A stretch of DNA of 64,000 nt from Qipengyuania sediminis (GCF_004358425.1 NZ_CP037948.1:1-64000), one strand, 5' to 3'; counted from the stretch's first letter, positions 33,841 to 43,392 are shown. The notes: generated by a model from the letters alone, not told the origin. Numbers and translations: made by a program.

Positions 33841-35119
33841 GGCTTGGCGAGCCTTCGAGCAGTTCGAGCGCGCGGGCAACGCAGCGCTCCGGCCCCTCGT
33901 GCGTCACCATGCCGACCAGCACCTCGCCGCCATCCTCCGCGGCGCGGCCGCGCTGGATCAGGCTCTCGATCGAGACCCCCGCATCGCGCATCGCGGCGGT
34001 GATCTCCGCCAGCACGCCGGGGCGGTCGGCGACGGAGAAGCGGATGTAGTCGCGCCCCCGCCGGTCTCCCGGGTCCGCACGCGCCATCGCGGCAAGGGTG
34101 CCCACGGGGACGCCGAACGGCTCGGTCGTGCACCCGCGCGCGATGTCGATGAGATCGGCGACGATGGCGCTCGCGGTCGGCCCCGCGCCCGCGCCCTCGC
34201 CCTGGAACAGTAGGCGGCCGGCGGAATTGCCTTCGATTACCACGGCATTGGTCGCCCCTGTCGCATGCGCCAGCGGATGGCCCACCGGCACGAGGCAGGG
34301 GCGCACGCGCTGCAGCAGCGCCCCTCCTTCGATGTCGGCAACACCTACCAGGCGGATCACGAAGCCCAGGGCGCGGGCCTGCGCGATGTCGGCCCCGCGC
34401 ACCTCGCGGATTCCGCTTGCCGCAACGCCCGCGAAATCGATGCGGGCCCCGAACGCTATGGCGGCGAGGATCGCCAGCTTGTGCGCGGCGTCGACCCCGT
34501 CGATGTCGAAGGCGGGATCGGCCTCGGCGAGACCCGCGCCCTGTGCCTCGGCAAGCGCCTCGGCGAAGTCCGCCCCGCTCGCTTCCATGGCGGAGAGAAT
34601 GTGGTTGGAGGTGCCGTTGAGGATGCCCGTCACCTGGCTGATCGCATTGGCGGCGGCGCCTTCGCGCAGCGCCTTGACCACCGGAATGCCGCCCGCCACC
34701 GCCGCCTCGAAAGCCAGCGGCGCGCCGCGCGCCTCGGCGCGTTTGGCAAGGTGCATGCCGTGATGCGCGATCAGCGCCTTGTTGGCGGTGACGAGGCCCT
34801 TGCCCTTACCCAGCGCAGCCTCCGCCAGGGAAAGCGCGGAGCCATCCGCGCCGCCAAGCGCTTCCACGACCACGTCGACGTCGGGCGCATCGGCCAGCGC
34901 AGCCACATCGCCGCTGAAACGCGCGCCCGCCAGATCGAGCCCCCGATCCCGCCGCTCCGCGCGCGCGCTCATCGCGACGATCGACAGCGGCCGTCCGGCG
35001 CGCGCCGCGATAAGCGCTCGATTGGCCGCGAGCAGCCGGACCACGCCCGCACCCACGGTGCCGAGGCCGGCGAGGCCGATACGGAGAGGCGCGTCGGGGG
35101 CGGCGGGGGGCGTGGTCAT
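33800..35119 (-). CDS. hom: Homoserine dehydrogenase
   Basis: The 439-aa enzyme reduces aspartate semialdehyde to homoserine for threonine and methionine synthesis. The NAD(P) loop GLAGLGTVGAGV is at residues 14-25, KALIAHHG and GILNGTSNHIL are typical, and a C-terminal ACT domain (FSVADRPGVLAEITAAMRDA) suggests amino-acid feedback. The ATG at 35119 fits; longer openings are spurious. Confidence 0.95.
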   Translation of the reverse strand: MTTPPAAPDAPLRIGLAGLGTVGAGVVRLLAANRALIAARAGRPLSIVAMSARAERRDRGLDLAGARFSGDVAALADAPDVDVVVEALGGADGSALSLAEAALGKGKGLVTANKALIAHHGMHLAKRAEARGAPLAFEAAVAGGIPVVKALREGAAANAISQVTGILNGTSNHILSAMEASGADFAEALAEAQGAGLAEADPAFDIDGVDAAHKLAILAAIAFGARIDFAGVAASGIREVRGADIAQARALGFVIRLVGVADIEGGALLQRVRPCLVPVGHPLAHATGATNAVVIEGNSAGRLLFQGEGAGAGPTASAIVADLIDIARGCTTEPFGVPVGTLAAMARADPGDRRGRDYIRFSVADRPGVLAEITAAMRDAGVSIESLIQRGRAAEDGGEVLVGMVTHEGPERCVARALELLEGSPSLTAAPLVLPLLEG

Positions 35120-35169
35120 GGCGGGCCCCGTTACCCGAGCCGCGCGCAAACGCCAGCCCGGCGGATCGC

Positions 35170-36015
35170 CTAGCCCGTACCCCGCTCGCACGGGCCGAGC
35201 GCGGCGATCACCACCGCGTAGTCCTCGGCAGCGCGCGTCCGGTCTGCCTCTTCGCTCGTCTCGACGGTCTCGGCGGGGAGGGTCGGCGGCAGCGTGCAGG
35301 CGAGCCGGTACCAGGCGAGCGTGTCCTTCGCCGGGGGCTCGGCGGCCTGATCGATCAGCTCGCTCCACGAGACGCCCCAGCGCGGAGGCAGTCCGGGTCG
35401 GCGTATCACGGTCAGCGCGGCAGGCGCGCCGGTGTCGGTGGCGAGGAAGATCTGCGTCTCCGATTCGCCTGCGAGCGCGCCGGCGCTGGAGGCCGCATCG
35501 CGAACCCCCGTCACCCGCGGCGGTGCATCGGGTGCGGCGAGCGCTGCCAGGAGGGGGCGGAGCGAAGTTTCGAGCGCGGGCGTATAGGGGATTTGCGCGC
35601 GCGGCCCCGCCAGCTGCAGTTCGCCGGGGCGGCCCGGCACGGCTCTTGCGAACAGCACGAACTCGCGCTTCTTCAACTTGGGGGCGCGTCCCTTCGCATC
35701 AAGCGGCATATCGGCGAGATAACGCAGCTGCTGCGGCACCCCGCCGCTCCCGGTGAAGAGCGCCAGCGTCTCCGCCTCCACATAAAGCCGCGCGTGGCCG
35801 GCAGCGAGCCCGGGCGCGCGCTCGCCGGGCACCACCGCCTGATCGCGCACTCGCACGCGCACGGCGATGGGTGCGCTGTCGGCAAGCGTGGCGAGATCGG
35901 CGAAGCTCGGTGCCGCAGGGGTCGCGGGCGCGGGCGGCGGCGCGGCCGCGAGCATCAACAAGGCGGCGGATACCAGGGGGAGGGAGCGCGCGCGCATCGT
36001 CATCGTCGTGTCCAT
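35170..36015 (-). CDS. Secreted hypothetical protein
   Basis: The 281-aa product has a signal peptide (about residues 7-26, LPLVSAALLMLAAAP) followed by a proline/alanine-rich linker and a strand-rich domain with ARLYVEAETLALFTG and KKREFVLFARAVPGRP. A DTLAWYRLACTLPPTLP segment and one late cysteine (LGPCERG) follow. I recognise no family. It stands alone upstream of the homoserine dehydrogenase gene. The start could also be the ATG at 36003. Confidence 0.7.
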   Translation of the reverse strand: MDTTMTMRARSLPLVSAALLMLAAAPPPAPATPAAPSFADLATLADSAPIAVRVRVRDQAVVPGERAPGLAAGHARLYVEAETLALFTGSGGVPQQLRYLADMPLDAKGRAPKLKKREFVLFARAVPGRPGELQLAGPRAQIPYTPALETSLRPLLAALAAPDAPPRVTGVRDAASSAGALAGESETQIFLATDTGAPAALTVIRRPGLPPRWGVSWSELIDQAAEPPAKDTLAWYRLACTLPPTLPAETVETSEEADRTRAAEDYAVVIAALGPCERGTG

Positions 36016-36177
36016 GGGCAAAGCGGATAGGACCCGCGCCAAACCGCCGCAATCATGGTTGACAGGTGCTGAACGCAACGAAACGGAACGCTCCCCACAA
36101 AGCGTTTGCCCCTCGTAGACTGTGTAGCTAAGGACTCGGCCTCGTCGGGGGACAATTGGGATAACATTGCCCCTGGC

Positions 36178-36328
36178 GACCTGGTGGAGACAGGTCCGGA
36201 TTCAGCTGCGAAACGCGGCGCTTCCGGGTCCGCCGCGCTTCACTCGGGAACGAAAGTTAACGGGGCGCCTTGATCCCCTTGCAGGAGCGAACTGCAAGAT
36301 CGGGGGCTCCGGCACCGGACGCACGGTG
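36178..36328 (+). promoter_or_regulatory. Structured leader upstream of tonB
   Basis: The 273 bases before tonB contain three stem-loops in a row: GACCTG/CAGGTC (36178-36196), TTGCAG/CTGCAA with outer CCCC/GGGG (36275-36305), and CACCG/CGGTG (36313-36328). No frame of note is present. The spacing and order suggest a long structured 5' untranslated region or a small RNA; no known riboswitch class is recognised. Confidence 0.4.
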
Positions 36329-36352
36329 CGGACGATGGAGTGATGCGACCGA

Positions 36353-37030
36353 ATGGCTTACGCTGACCAACAGATGAGCGGTAACAAGATTATCGCCATT
36401 ATCATTGTTGCCATCATCCACATCGCCCTCGGCTACGTCCTTGTCACGGGGCTCGCTTACGAAGCCGCTGTGAAGATCGTCGAACGGGTGACGACGGTGG
36501 ATGTGAGCGAGCCGCCGCCGCCGCCGGAAGACGAGCCGCCGCCGCCTCCGCCCGACGATGTCGCGCCGCCGCCGCCGGTGGCCCCGCCGCCGCCGATCAA
36601 TCTCGCGCAGCGGCCGCCCGATATGCGCACGCAGGAGACGATCCCCCCGCCGGCCCCGCCCGCGGTGATCGTGCCCCCGCCGGCGCCGATCGCGGCCCCC
36701 GCGCCGCCGCCGCCGCCGCCACCCCCGGTCAGCCAGGCGCGCCGGCTCGCGCCCGACAATCAGAGCCGGTGGGCGCGTCAGATCCAGGAGAATTATCCCG
36801 CCCGCGCACTGCGCGAGGAGGCGGAAGGGACCGTGGGCGTGTCGGTTACCGTCGGGCCCGACGGCCGGGTGTCCGCCTGTTCGGTGACCTCGTCCAGCGG
36901 CAACAGCTCGCTTGACGAGGGGGCGTGCGAGGGCATGCGGCGCTATGCGCGCTACAAGCCGGCGCTGAATGCCGCGGGCGAGCCAATCTCGGCCTCGACG
37001 TCGAACCGCATCGTATATCGACTTGACTGA
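36353..37030 (+). CDS. tonB: Energy transducer TonB
   Basis: The 225-aa protein has an N-terminal membrane helix (residues 12-35), a proline-rich periplasmic spacer (53-126) and a C-terminal TonB domain (about 140-225, with NYPARALREEAEGTVGVSV and YKPALNAAGE). It passes proton-motive energy from ExbB/ExbD to outer membrane receptors. The ATG at 36353 is immediately followed by the helix. It heads the exb gene group. Confidence 0.93.
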   Translation: MAYADQQMSGNKIIAIIIVAIIHIALGYVLVTGLAYEAAVKIVERVTTVDVSEPPPPPEDEPPPPPPDDVAPPPPVAPPPPINLAQRPPDMRTQETIPPPAPPAVIVPPPAPIAAPAPPPPPPPPVSQARRLAPDNQSRWARQIQENYPARALREEAEGTVGVSVTVGPDGRVSACSVTSSSGNSSLDEGACEGMRRYARYKPALNAAGEPISASTSNRIVYRLD

Positions 37031-37093
37031 TTTTGCGTACCGCCCGGTTCGGCCGGGAAAGACCGTAGCTTTCGTTAAAAAGGACCGTTCGCA

Positions 37094-37918
37094 ATGACCC
37101 TTAACCTACTCGCCGCCGCCGGGTCGGCCGCACCCAAGAACGCCTTCGGCTTCTGGGAAGCCATGGAACAGGGCGGCGCGATCGCCTGGTTCATCTTCTT
37201 CGTGCTGGTCATCATGTCGATCGGCTCCTTCTACATCCTGTTCACCAAGCTCATGGAGCAGAACAGGATCATGAAGCAGTACCAGGGTGTGCGGCAGAAC
37301 TTCTGGCGCGCCTCCAGCCTCAAGGAAGGCGCCAGCAAGCTCGAAAAGAACAGCGCCTGGCGCCAGCTGGTCGACGACGCGAATGCCGCGCATGAGCAGC
37401 ATTCCAAGATGGGCGACAGCCTGGAAGCGCACGACTGGCTGCATGGATCGCTGGCACGGTCGGAGGCTTCGATCAACGCGCGTCTCGCGGGCGGCCTGCC
37501 GTTCCTGGCGACCGTCGGCGCCACCGCGCCCTTCGTCGGGCTGCTGGGCACCGTGATCGGCATCTACCGCGCGCTCATCAACATCGGCATCTCCGGCCAG
37601 GCCTCGATCGACAAGGTCGCCGGTCCGGTGGGCGAGGCGCTGATCATGACCGCGATCGGCCTGCTCGTCGCGGTGCCTGCGGTGCTCGCGTACAACTGGC
37701 TGCAGAGCCGCAACCGCCGCATCGCCGAGCAGCTCCAGGGCTTCTCGACCGATCTGCTCGCCAACATCAACTCGAACGGGCAGGTCCGCCCCGCGGTGAT
37801 GACGCAGACCTCGACGCAACAGGCCGGCAAGGTCGCGGCGACCGCTCCGGCGGGCACCGCGAGCACCCGCCCCGCGGCCGGGGCGGCGACGGGCGCGACC
37901 ACCACGCCCCGCGCCTGA
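37094..37918 (+). CDS. exbB: Biopolymer transporter ExbB (MotA/TolQ/ExbB proton channel)
   Basis: The 274-aa inner membrane protein has the first helix near residues 30-52 (AWFIFFVLVIMSIGSFYI), a cytoplasmic loop and the conserved channel helices ATVGATAPFVGLLGTVIGI and EALIMTAIGLLVAVPAVLAYN. The C-terminal 40 residues are threonine/alanine rich. It forms the proton channel with ExbD. The ATG has AAAGGAC upstream. Confidence 0.94.
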   Translation: MTLNLLAAAGSAAPKNAFGFWEAMEQGGAIAWFIFFVLVIMSIGSFYILFTKLMEQNRIMKQYQGVRQNFWRASSLKEGASKLEKNSAWRQLVDDANAAHEQHSKMGDSLEAHDWLHGSLARSEASINARLAGGLPFLATVGATAPFVGLLGTVIGIYRALINIGISGQASIDKVAGPVGEALIMTAIGLLVAVPAVLAYNWLQSRNRRIAEQLQGFSTDLLANINSNGQVRPAVMTQTSTQQAGKVAATAPAGTASTRPAAGAATGATTTPRA

Positions 37919-38019
37919 GTGCAATGCGGCGGCGGGGGGCCACCCTGGGGCCTCCCCCGCCCGGTCCTGGGGGTCTGTCCCTCGAGAGGCCCATACGAGC
38001 GATACGGATAGGATAAGTC

Positions 38020-38550
38020 ATGGCAATTTCAGCCGGCGCTACACCGGAAACGCCGATGTCGGACATCAACACCACGCCGCTGGTGGACGTGATGCTGGTG
38101 CTGCTCATCATCTTCCTCGTCGCGGTTCCCGTTGCCCTTCAGACGATCGAGAAGCTCCGGATCCCGGTGTTCGAATCGGTCCTGTCGAAGGACAAGGTCG
38201 AGAACCTGCTGATCACTGCCAGCTCGACCGACGATGCCGGCCGTTCGCCCGGCCAGCCGGGTTTCGCGGGGGCTTCGCGCAATGGCGAATGCCGCATCTA
38301 TTTCAACAACATCACGCCGGTGACGTCGCAGGAACTCTATGACGAAGCGTTCAAGCGCCTCGATGCCATCGTCCAGGCGGCGGGGGGCGCGAAGGCGATC
38401 ATGGAAGACCCCGAGAAGATCCCGCAGGTCCATATCCGCGGCGACGTGAACGCGCCGTGGCAATGCGTCGCGGGCACGATCTACAACGTCCAGGCGGCAG
38501 GTTATCCCACCGTCGGCTTCATCTCGAACCCCGTCGAAGCAGGCGTCTGA
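38020..38550 (+). CDS. exbD: Biopolymer transporter ExbD
   Basis: The 176-aa protein has the ExbD signature MSDINTTPLVDVMLVLLIIF with the aspartate of the single helix, then a periplasmic domain longer than usual (insert SSTDDAGRSPGQPG and cysteines in GECRIYFN and WQCVAG). It pairs with ExbB. A second, different ExbD follows 35 bases later. Confidence 0.93.
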   Translation: MAISAGATPETPMSDINTTPLVDVMLVLLIIFLVAVPVALQTIEKLRIPVFESVLSKDKVENLLITASSTDDAGRSPGQPGFAGASRNGECRIYFNNITPVTSQELYDEAFKRLDAIVQAAGGAKAIMEDPEKIPQVHIRGDVNAPWQCVAGTIYNVQAAGYPTVGFISNPVEAGV

Positions 38551-38585
38551 TCCGGCCGCAGCCGAGCTTTAGGAGTACTTGAATC

Positions 38586-39020
38586 ATGGCAATGTCAGGC
38601 GGCAAGGACGATGGCGCGCCGATGATGGAAATGAACATGACGCCGCTGATCGACGTCCTGCTCTGCCTTCTCATCATCTTCATCATGTCGATCCCGGTTG
38701 CGACCCACTCGGTCGATATCGACCTGCCGACGCCGAGCCCGGTCCCCGCCAACTTCGTCGAGCCGGTGAAGAACAAGCTGATCCTCAATTCCGGAGGTCA
38801 GATCCTATGGAACGGCAATGTGATCAACGAAGGGCAGCTCGTCTCGCTGCTGCAGATCTCGACCCAGACCAATCCCGAGCCCGAGCTTCAGTTCGAGCCC
38901 GAAGCGCGCGCGAGCTACGAACAGGCGGCGCGCGTGCTCAACCTCATCAAGGCCAGCGGCGTCACCCGCTTCGGTTTCGTCGGCAACGAACAATACCGGG
39001 TCTTCGGCAAGGTCGGCTGA
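38586..39020 (+). CDS. exbD: Biopolymer transporter ExbD (second copy)
   Basis: The 144-aa protein has NMTPLIDVLLCLLIIFIMS with the conserved aspartate and a normal-length periplasmic domain (NSGGQILWNG, ALRASYEQAAR-like). It differs clearly from the first ExbD, so this system has two ExbD types, as many sphingomonads do. A strong terminator follows 30 bases after the stop. Confidence 0.93.
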   Translation: MAMSGGKDDGAPMMEMNMTPLIDVLLCLLIIFIMSIPVATHSVDIDLPTPSPVPANFVEPVKNKLILNSGGQILWNGNVINEGQLVSLLQISTQTNPEPELQFEPEARASYEQAARVLNLIKASGVTRFGFVGNEQYRVFGKVG

Positions 39021-39050
39021 CCTCACCAATCCCGGGCATGGCGAACGAGA

Positions 39051-39077
39051 GGGGGCGGAGCAATCCGCCCCTTTTTC
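39051..39077 (+). terminator. Terminator of the tonB-exb operon
   Basis: An 8-bp stem (39052-39059 with 39064-39071) closes a GCAA loop of the GNRA type and is followed by TTTTTC. It closes the operon and lies immediately before a 5'-truncated reading frame. Confidence 0.9.
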
Positions 39078-39078
39078 T

Positions 39079-39666
39079 TGCGAGGCAGGCGACTTTACTC
39101 GGTTCTTCGTAGGGAGCTTCAACGACGAGACGTTCAAAGCCGCCGCATTCCGTCGGTCCTCGTCACTCTTGGCTTCGACTACGGGGTACGGTCACGTGCG
39201 CGTGACCGATGCCGACGCAGATCTTGGGCTTTCATTCATCCCCTCCTACACGATCGGTACGACGCTGGGGTATCCGAAGGAATATCAGAAGTCGCTGTTT
39301 TGCCCGGCAATCGCGACCGGGGCTCCATTCTCCACCGCAGCATGCGAGCGCTTCTTCGGTACCGCGCCCACCTTTGCCGAAGTCCAAGAGGTGGCGCTCG
39401 GGGCCCGTTCGGCATTCACGGTCTGGGGCGGGATTTCCATGGTCGTATCCCCGAAACTCAGCTGGACCGACAAGGATCGCACGCTGAACAAGCCTTGGAT
39501 TGTTTCCTTGCCTGTTCTCGCATTTACCGACGCGACGAAAACATCCGCTGTCGGCGCACAGATCGATTGGGCGTTCGGTCAGGTGGATAGCGCCGGCGTC
39601 GATCAGGACGATGGTTTGGAGATCAGGTTGTTGTATCAAAAGAACTTCAGTCCTACCGGACAGTAG
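39079..39666 (+). pseudogene. 5'-truncated gene remnant
   Basis: An open frame runs from the terminator to 39666 and reads like protein throughout (GDFTRFFVGSFNDETFK, then YGHVRVTDADADLGLSFIP, GTAPTFAEVQEV and LPVLAFTDATKTS). There is no plausible ATG at its beginning; the first usable codon is a TTG at 39169 without a ribosome binding site. Composition is a little lower in GC than the neighbours. It may be the 3' half of a gene cut off by a deletion or insertion at the terminator. I cannot name the family; strand-like segments could suit an outer-membrane or autotransporter-like protein. Confidence 0.45.
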
Positions 39667-39698
39667 CCAGGCCCCGCTTGGCCAAGGAGCTTCAATCC

Positions 39699-42161
39699 TC
39701 AAACTTCCGGCAGCCCCTCCACCTGCATCGCCGCCGCCGCCAGGCTCTCGGCCTCGAGCAGCAGCGCGTCGTCGGCCGCGCCCGCCGGGGTCGCCTCGCG
39801 CCCGATCATGACCATTACAGGCACCGCCAGCGGGCTGACGCGGTCGAGCTCGACATGGACGAGCTCCTTCTGCGCGGTATCGAGCAGGTCGGCGAGGCGC
39901 CCCACATCGGTCATCCGCGTGCGGGCGTCCGCCCAGGCGGCTTCGAGCAGGACATGCTCGGGCTCGTATTTGCGCAGCACGTCGTAGATGAGATCGGTCG
40001 AGAAGGTGACCTGCTTGCCGGTCTTGCGCTTTCCCGGATGCTGGCGCTCGACGAGGCCGCCGATCACCGCCACCTCGCGAAACGCACGGCGCAAAAGGTG
40101 CGAGCTCTGCACCCAATCGATGAACTCGTCGGTCAGGATATCGGGCGAGAGCAGCGGGGCGGGATCGACCACCGGCTTCAGGCCCCAGACCGCGAGGCTG
40201 TAGTCATTGGCGACGAAGCCGCCGGGCATCAGCCCCCGGTCCTCCATCCGCTTGGTGATCAGCATCCCCAGGCTCTGGTTCGCGTTCCAGCCGATGAAGG
40301 TGAAATAGCAGGTGTAATAGCGCTTTCCGTGGGGGAAGCTCTCGACCAGCAGATTGCCCGGCCCCGGCATCCGGCTGCGCCAGTCCTGCACCTCCAGCCA
40401 TTCGCGCACATCGTCGGGAAAGCGCGCCCAGCCCGCCCGGTCCACCAGCATCTCGCGCACCCGATCGGCGAGATGGGTGGTGAGCGGCATGCGCGCGCCG
40501 CCATAGCTCGGGATCATGGCGCTGGTCCTGGCGGCGCGGACCAGCACTTCCATGTCCTGCAGCTTCACCACTTCCAGGCTCATGCCGGCGAACTGAAAGG
40601 TATCGCCCGGCGATAGGGTCGCGGCGAAGCGCTCCTCGATCTTGCCCAGCGATCGCCCGCCGCGATTACCGCCGGCGCTGATCCGAACTTCCAGCATCTC
40701 GGTATCGACGATGATGCCGGCATTCATCCGGTGCCGCGCCGCCTGTTCGGGGTGGGTCAGACGCCAGGTGCCATCTTGCCCTCGCACAATACGCTTGAAC
40801 TTGTCGTAGGCCTTGAGCGCATAGCCGCCGTTCTCGACGAAGCCGAGCACACGTTGCCACACCGTCCCGTCCACCCAGGCATAGGCGAGGGTGGAGCGGA
40901 TTTCGGCAAGCAGCGTGTCCTCGTGGAAGGGCGCGGCGCAGGCGCAGGCCATGACATGCTGGGCGAGGACATCGAGCCCGCCGGGGCGGAGATCCTCGCC
41001 GTCGCGCTGGCCCTGGTCGACCGCCTCCTTGGCGGCGGTCGCTTCCAGGAACTCGAAACGGTTGCCCGGGACCAGCAAAGCGCGGCTGGGCTGATCGAGC
41101 CGGTGATTGGCGCGGCCGATGCGTTGCAGCAGGCGTGAAGACCCCTTTGGCGCGCCCATCTGCACCACGAGATCGATATCGCCCCAATCGACGCCGAGAT
41201 CGAGGCTGGCGGTAGCGACCAGCGCCCGCAACTCGCCGCGCGCCATCGCCCCCTCTACCTTGCGACGCGCCTCCTTGCTGAGCGAGCCGTGGTGGACCCC
41301 GATTGCGAGGTTGTCCTCGTTCACCGTCCACAGATTCTGGAAGATGTATTCGGCGAGGAAGCGCGTGTTGGTGAAGACCAGCGTGGTGCGGTTGCGCTTG
41401 ATCTCCTCGTAAATCTGCGGGATCGCCCAGGTCGCCGCATGGCCCCCCCAGGGGACGCGCTCCTCGACGGGCAGCAGGATCTCGACCTCGGCGGGCGCGC
41501 CGGGCTCGCCCTCGACCAGCTGGGTGCCGTCGATATCCCCCCAGGGCGCGAGCCACTCGCGAAAGGCCTCGGGATTGGCGAGCGTGGCGCTGAGCGCGGC
41601 GCGCTGCAGGCCCGGCGCGATCGCTTGGAGCCGGCTCATCGCGAGCGCGAGAAGATCACCGCGCTTGCCGGCGGCGAAGGCGTGGACCTCGTCGATCACG
41701 ATGCGCTTCAGCCCCGCAAAGAGCTCCAGGCTGTCGGGAAAGCTCAGCAGCAGCGAGAGGCTTTCCGGGGTGGTCAGCAGCACATGCGGCGGGCGGCTGC
41801 GCTGGCGCTTCTTGCGGTCCGCTGGGGTATCGCCGCTGCGCGTCTCGACCCTGACGGCCAATCCCATCTCCTCGATCGGGGTGATGAGATTGCGCTGCAC
41901 ATCATGCGCCAGCGCCTTCAGCGGCGAGACGTAGAGCGTATGCAGCCCCTCGGGCGGCTCGGCTCCGGCAAGGCGCGAAGGGGCGAAGGCGGCGAGCGTC
42001 GGCAGGAAGCCCGCGAGCGTCTTGCCCGCGCCCGTATCGGCAACCAGCAACGCATGTTGTCCGGCGTCGCTTGCGGCCAGCATCTCGGTCTGGTGGCGGC
42101 GAACCTGCCAGCCACGGCGCTCGAACCAGGCCTCGATCTCCGGGGGAACGCCGCGCGCCAT
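39699..42161 (-). CDS. Ligase-associated DNA damage response DEXH box helicase (Lhr family)
   Basis: The 820-aa helicase has motif I ADTGAGKT, motif II DEVH, LSATLANP, and motif VI QRIGRANH, plus the Lhr-like C-terminal regions. TIGR04121-type helicases are normally encoded with an ATP-dependent ligase, an exonuclease and a phosphoesterase; none of these partners is visible on either side here. The ATG at 42161 gives the family start (PEIEAWFERRGW). Confidence 0.9.
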   Translation of the reverse strand: MARGVPPEIEAWFERRGWQVRRHQTEMLAASDAGQHALLVADTGAGKTLAGFLPTLAAFAPSRLAGAEPPEGLHTLYVSPLKALAHDVQRNLITPIEEMGLAVRVETRSGDTPADRKKRQRSRPPHVLLTTPESLSLLLSFPDSLELFAGLKRIVIDEVHAFAAGKRGDLLALAMSRLQAIAPGLQRAALSATLANPEAFREWLAPWGDIDGTQLVEGEPGAPAEVEILLPVEERVPWGGHAATWAIPQIYEEIKRNRTTLVFTNTRFLAEYIFQNLWTVNEDNLAIGVHHGSLSKEARRKVEGAMARGELRALVATASLDLGVDWGDIDLVVQMGAPKGSSRLLQRIGRANHRLDQPSRALLVPGNRFEFLEATAAKEAVDQGQRDGEDLRPGGLDVLAQHVMACACAAPFHEDTLLAEIRSTLAYAWVDGTVWQRVLGFVENGGYALKAYDKFKRIVRGQDGTWRLTHPEQAARHRMNAGIIVDTEMLEVRISAGGNRGGRSLGKIEERFAATLSPGDTFQFAGMSLEVVKLQDMEVLVRAARTSAMIPSYGGARMPLTTHLADRVREMLVDRAGWARFPDDVREWLEVQDWRSRMPGPGNLLVESFPHGKRYYTCYFTFIGWNANQSLGMLITKRMEDRGLMPGGFVANDYSLAVWGLKPVVDPAPLLSPDILTDEFIDWVQSSHLLRRAFREVAVIGGLVERQHPGKRKTGKQVTFSTDLIYDVLRKYEPEHVLLEAAWADARTRMTDVGRLADLLDTAQKELVHVELDRVSPLAVPVMVMIGREATPAGAADDALLLEAESLAAAAMQVEGLPEV

Positions 42162-42340
42162 TGCCGCAAGGTTTGGTGGCGAAGCGGCGCGGGGTCAATG
42201 CGGGGGCACCCTCCCGCGCCGAAGCGAAGCAATTGCTGGCCCGGGCGTGAAACGAACCGTGGACTGAACCGTAAATCCGGCAGGGGCCCCCGGCGACCCA
42301 TGCCGGGCCACAACCATGTTCGGCAGAGGAGTTGACGACG

Positions 42341-43345
42341 ATGGACGACCGGTACCGGAACCACAACGAACGGCAGGGCAACGAAGGCGGCTGGCGCCAG
42401 CGCGAGCGTCAGGACGAGCAGTTCGCAGAGCCGCAGAACCAGCAATATGGTGACACAGCCTGGCGCAGTCGGCAGAGCGGGGGCGGCAATCGCTGGTCGC
42501 AGGATGGCGGTCAGGGTGGCTATGGCGGCGGCTATGGACAGCGCGACGATCATGCACGATCGAGCGGCGGCTATCGCAGCGATACCAGCGCCTTCGACGA
42601 TTACGACCGGCAAGGCTTTTCCAGATACGGAGGCGGCCATGGCGGCCAGGGCCAGCCACGCGGCGGCTACGGCGGGCAGAGCTATGGGCGAGAAGGAGGC
42701 CAGAGCTTCAGGCAGCAGGGCGGCCAGGGCTACGGCCAGGGCTTCGATCAGGGCGGCAGCTTTGGCCAGGATCGCTATGGTCAGGGTGGCTACGGCCAGG
42801 GAAGCTATCGCCCAAGCGATTCCGGGCAGGGCTTCCAGCGCGGCAGCTACCGTTCGGGCAGCTACGGCGGCGGCGGACATATCCCCGAACGCCAGTACGA
42901 CCGTGACGAGCGCGGCTTCTTCGATCGCGCGAGCGACGAGGTGATGAGCTGGTTCGGCGATGACGATGCCGCCCGCCGCCGCAAGATGGACGCGCGCGAG
43001 GACCATTCGGGCCGCGGCCCGGCGAACTACACGCGCTCGCCCGAACGGCTTATCGAGGATGCGAACGAGCGGTTGACGCGCGATCCGCATATCGACGCGA
43101 GCCGGGTAACCGTGACCTGCAAGGACAATGAGATCACGCTCGAAGGCACGGTGGACAGCCGCTCCGCCAAGCGCCGCGCGGAGGATCTCGTCGAGGATAT
43201 TTCGGGCGTGAAGCACGTGCAGAACAACCTGCGCGTCGAAACCCGCGAAAGTTACTACAGCCAGGGCGGCAGCGCGTCTTACGGCACGAGCAGCTCGGGA
43301 CTGGAAAGCGGCTCGAGCACGACCGGCGGCAAGACCCAGGCGTAA
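42341..43345 (+). CDS. BON domain protein with glycine/glutamine-rich N-terminus
   Basis: The 334-aa protein has about 175 residues of glycine, glutamine, tyrosine and arginine repeats (GQGGYGQG, GGYGGGYGQ), a conserved patch ERGFFDRASDEVMSWFGDDDA (residues 190-210) and a BON domain at about 233-300. BON domains bind phospholipid or envelope surfaces. No signal peptide is visible, so location is unclear. The ATG at 42341 has GAGGAG 9 bases upstream. The family occurs in sphingomonads; its role is unknown. Confidence 0.85.
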   Translation: MDDRYRNHNERQGNEGGWRQRERQDEQFAEPQNQQYGDTAWRSRQSGGGNRWSQDGGQGGYGGGYGQRDDHARSSGGYRSDTSAFDDYDRQGFSRYGGGHGGQGQPRGGYGGQSYGREGGQSFRQQGGQGYGQGFDQGGSFGQDRYGQGGYGQGSYRPSDSGQGFQRGSYRSGSYGGGGHIPERQYDRDERGFFDRASDEVMSWFGDDDAARRRKMDAREDHSGRGPANYTRSPERLIEDANERLTRDPHIDASRVTVTCKDNEITLEGTVDSRSAKRRAEDLVEDISGVKHVQNNLRVETRESYYSQGGSASYGTSSSGLESGSSTTGGKTQA

Positions 43346-43362
43346 ACCCCGGCGCCGATACG

Positions 43363-43392
43363 AAGGGCCCGGAGCGATCCGGGCCCTTCTGC
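43363..43392 (+). terminator. Bidirectional terminator after the BON gene
   Basis: An 11-bp stem (43363-43373 with 43378-43388) with a GCGA loop lies between two convergent genes, 18 bases after the BON gene stop and immediately before the stop of the - strand DUF1989 gene. T-runs are short on both sides. Confidence 0.7.

Noticed and set aside
36085..36110. GGAAC followed by CGTT upstream of tonB as an EcfG promoter
   Set aside because: The spacer is only 13 bases, too short for this pattern.
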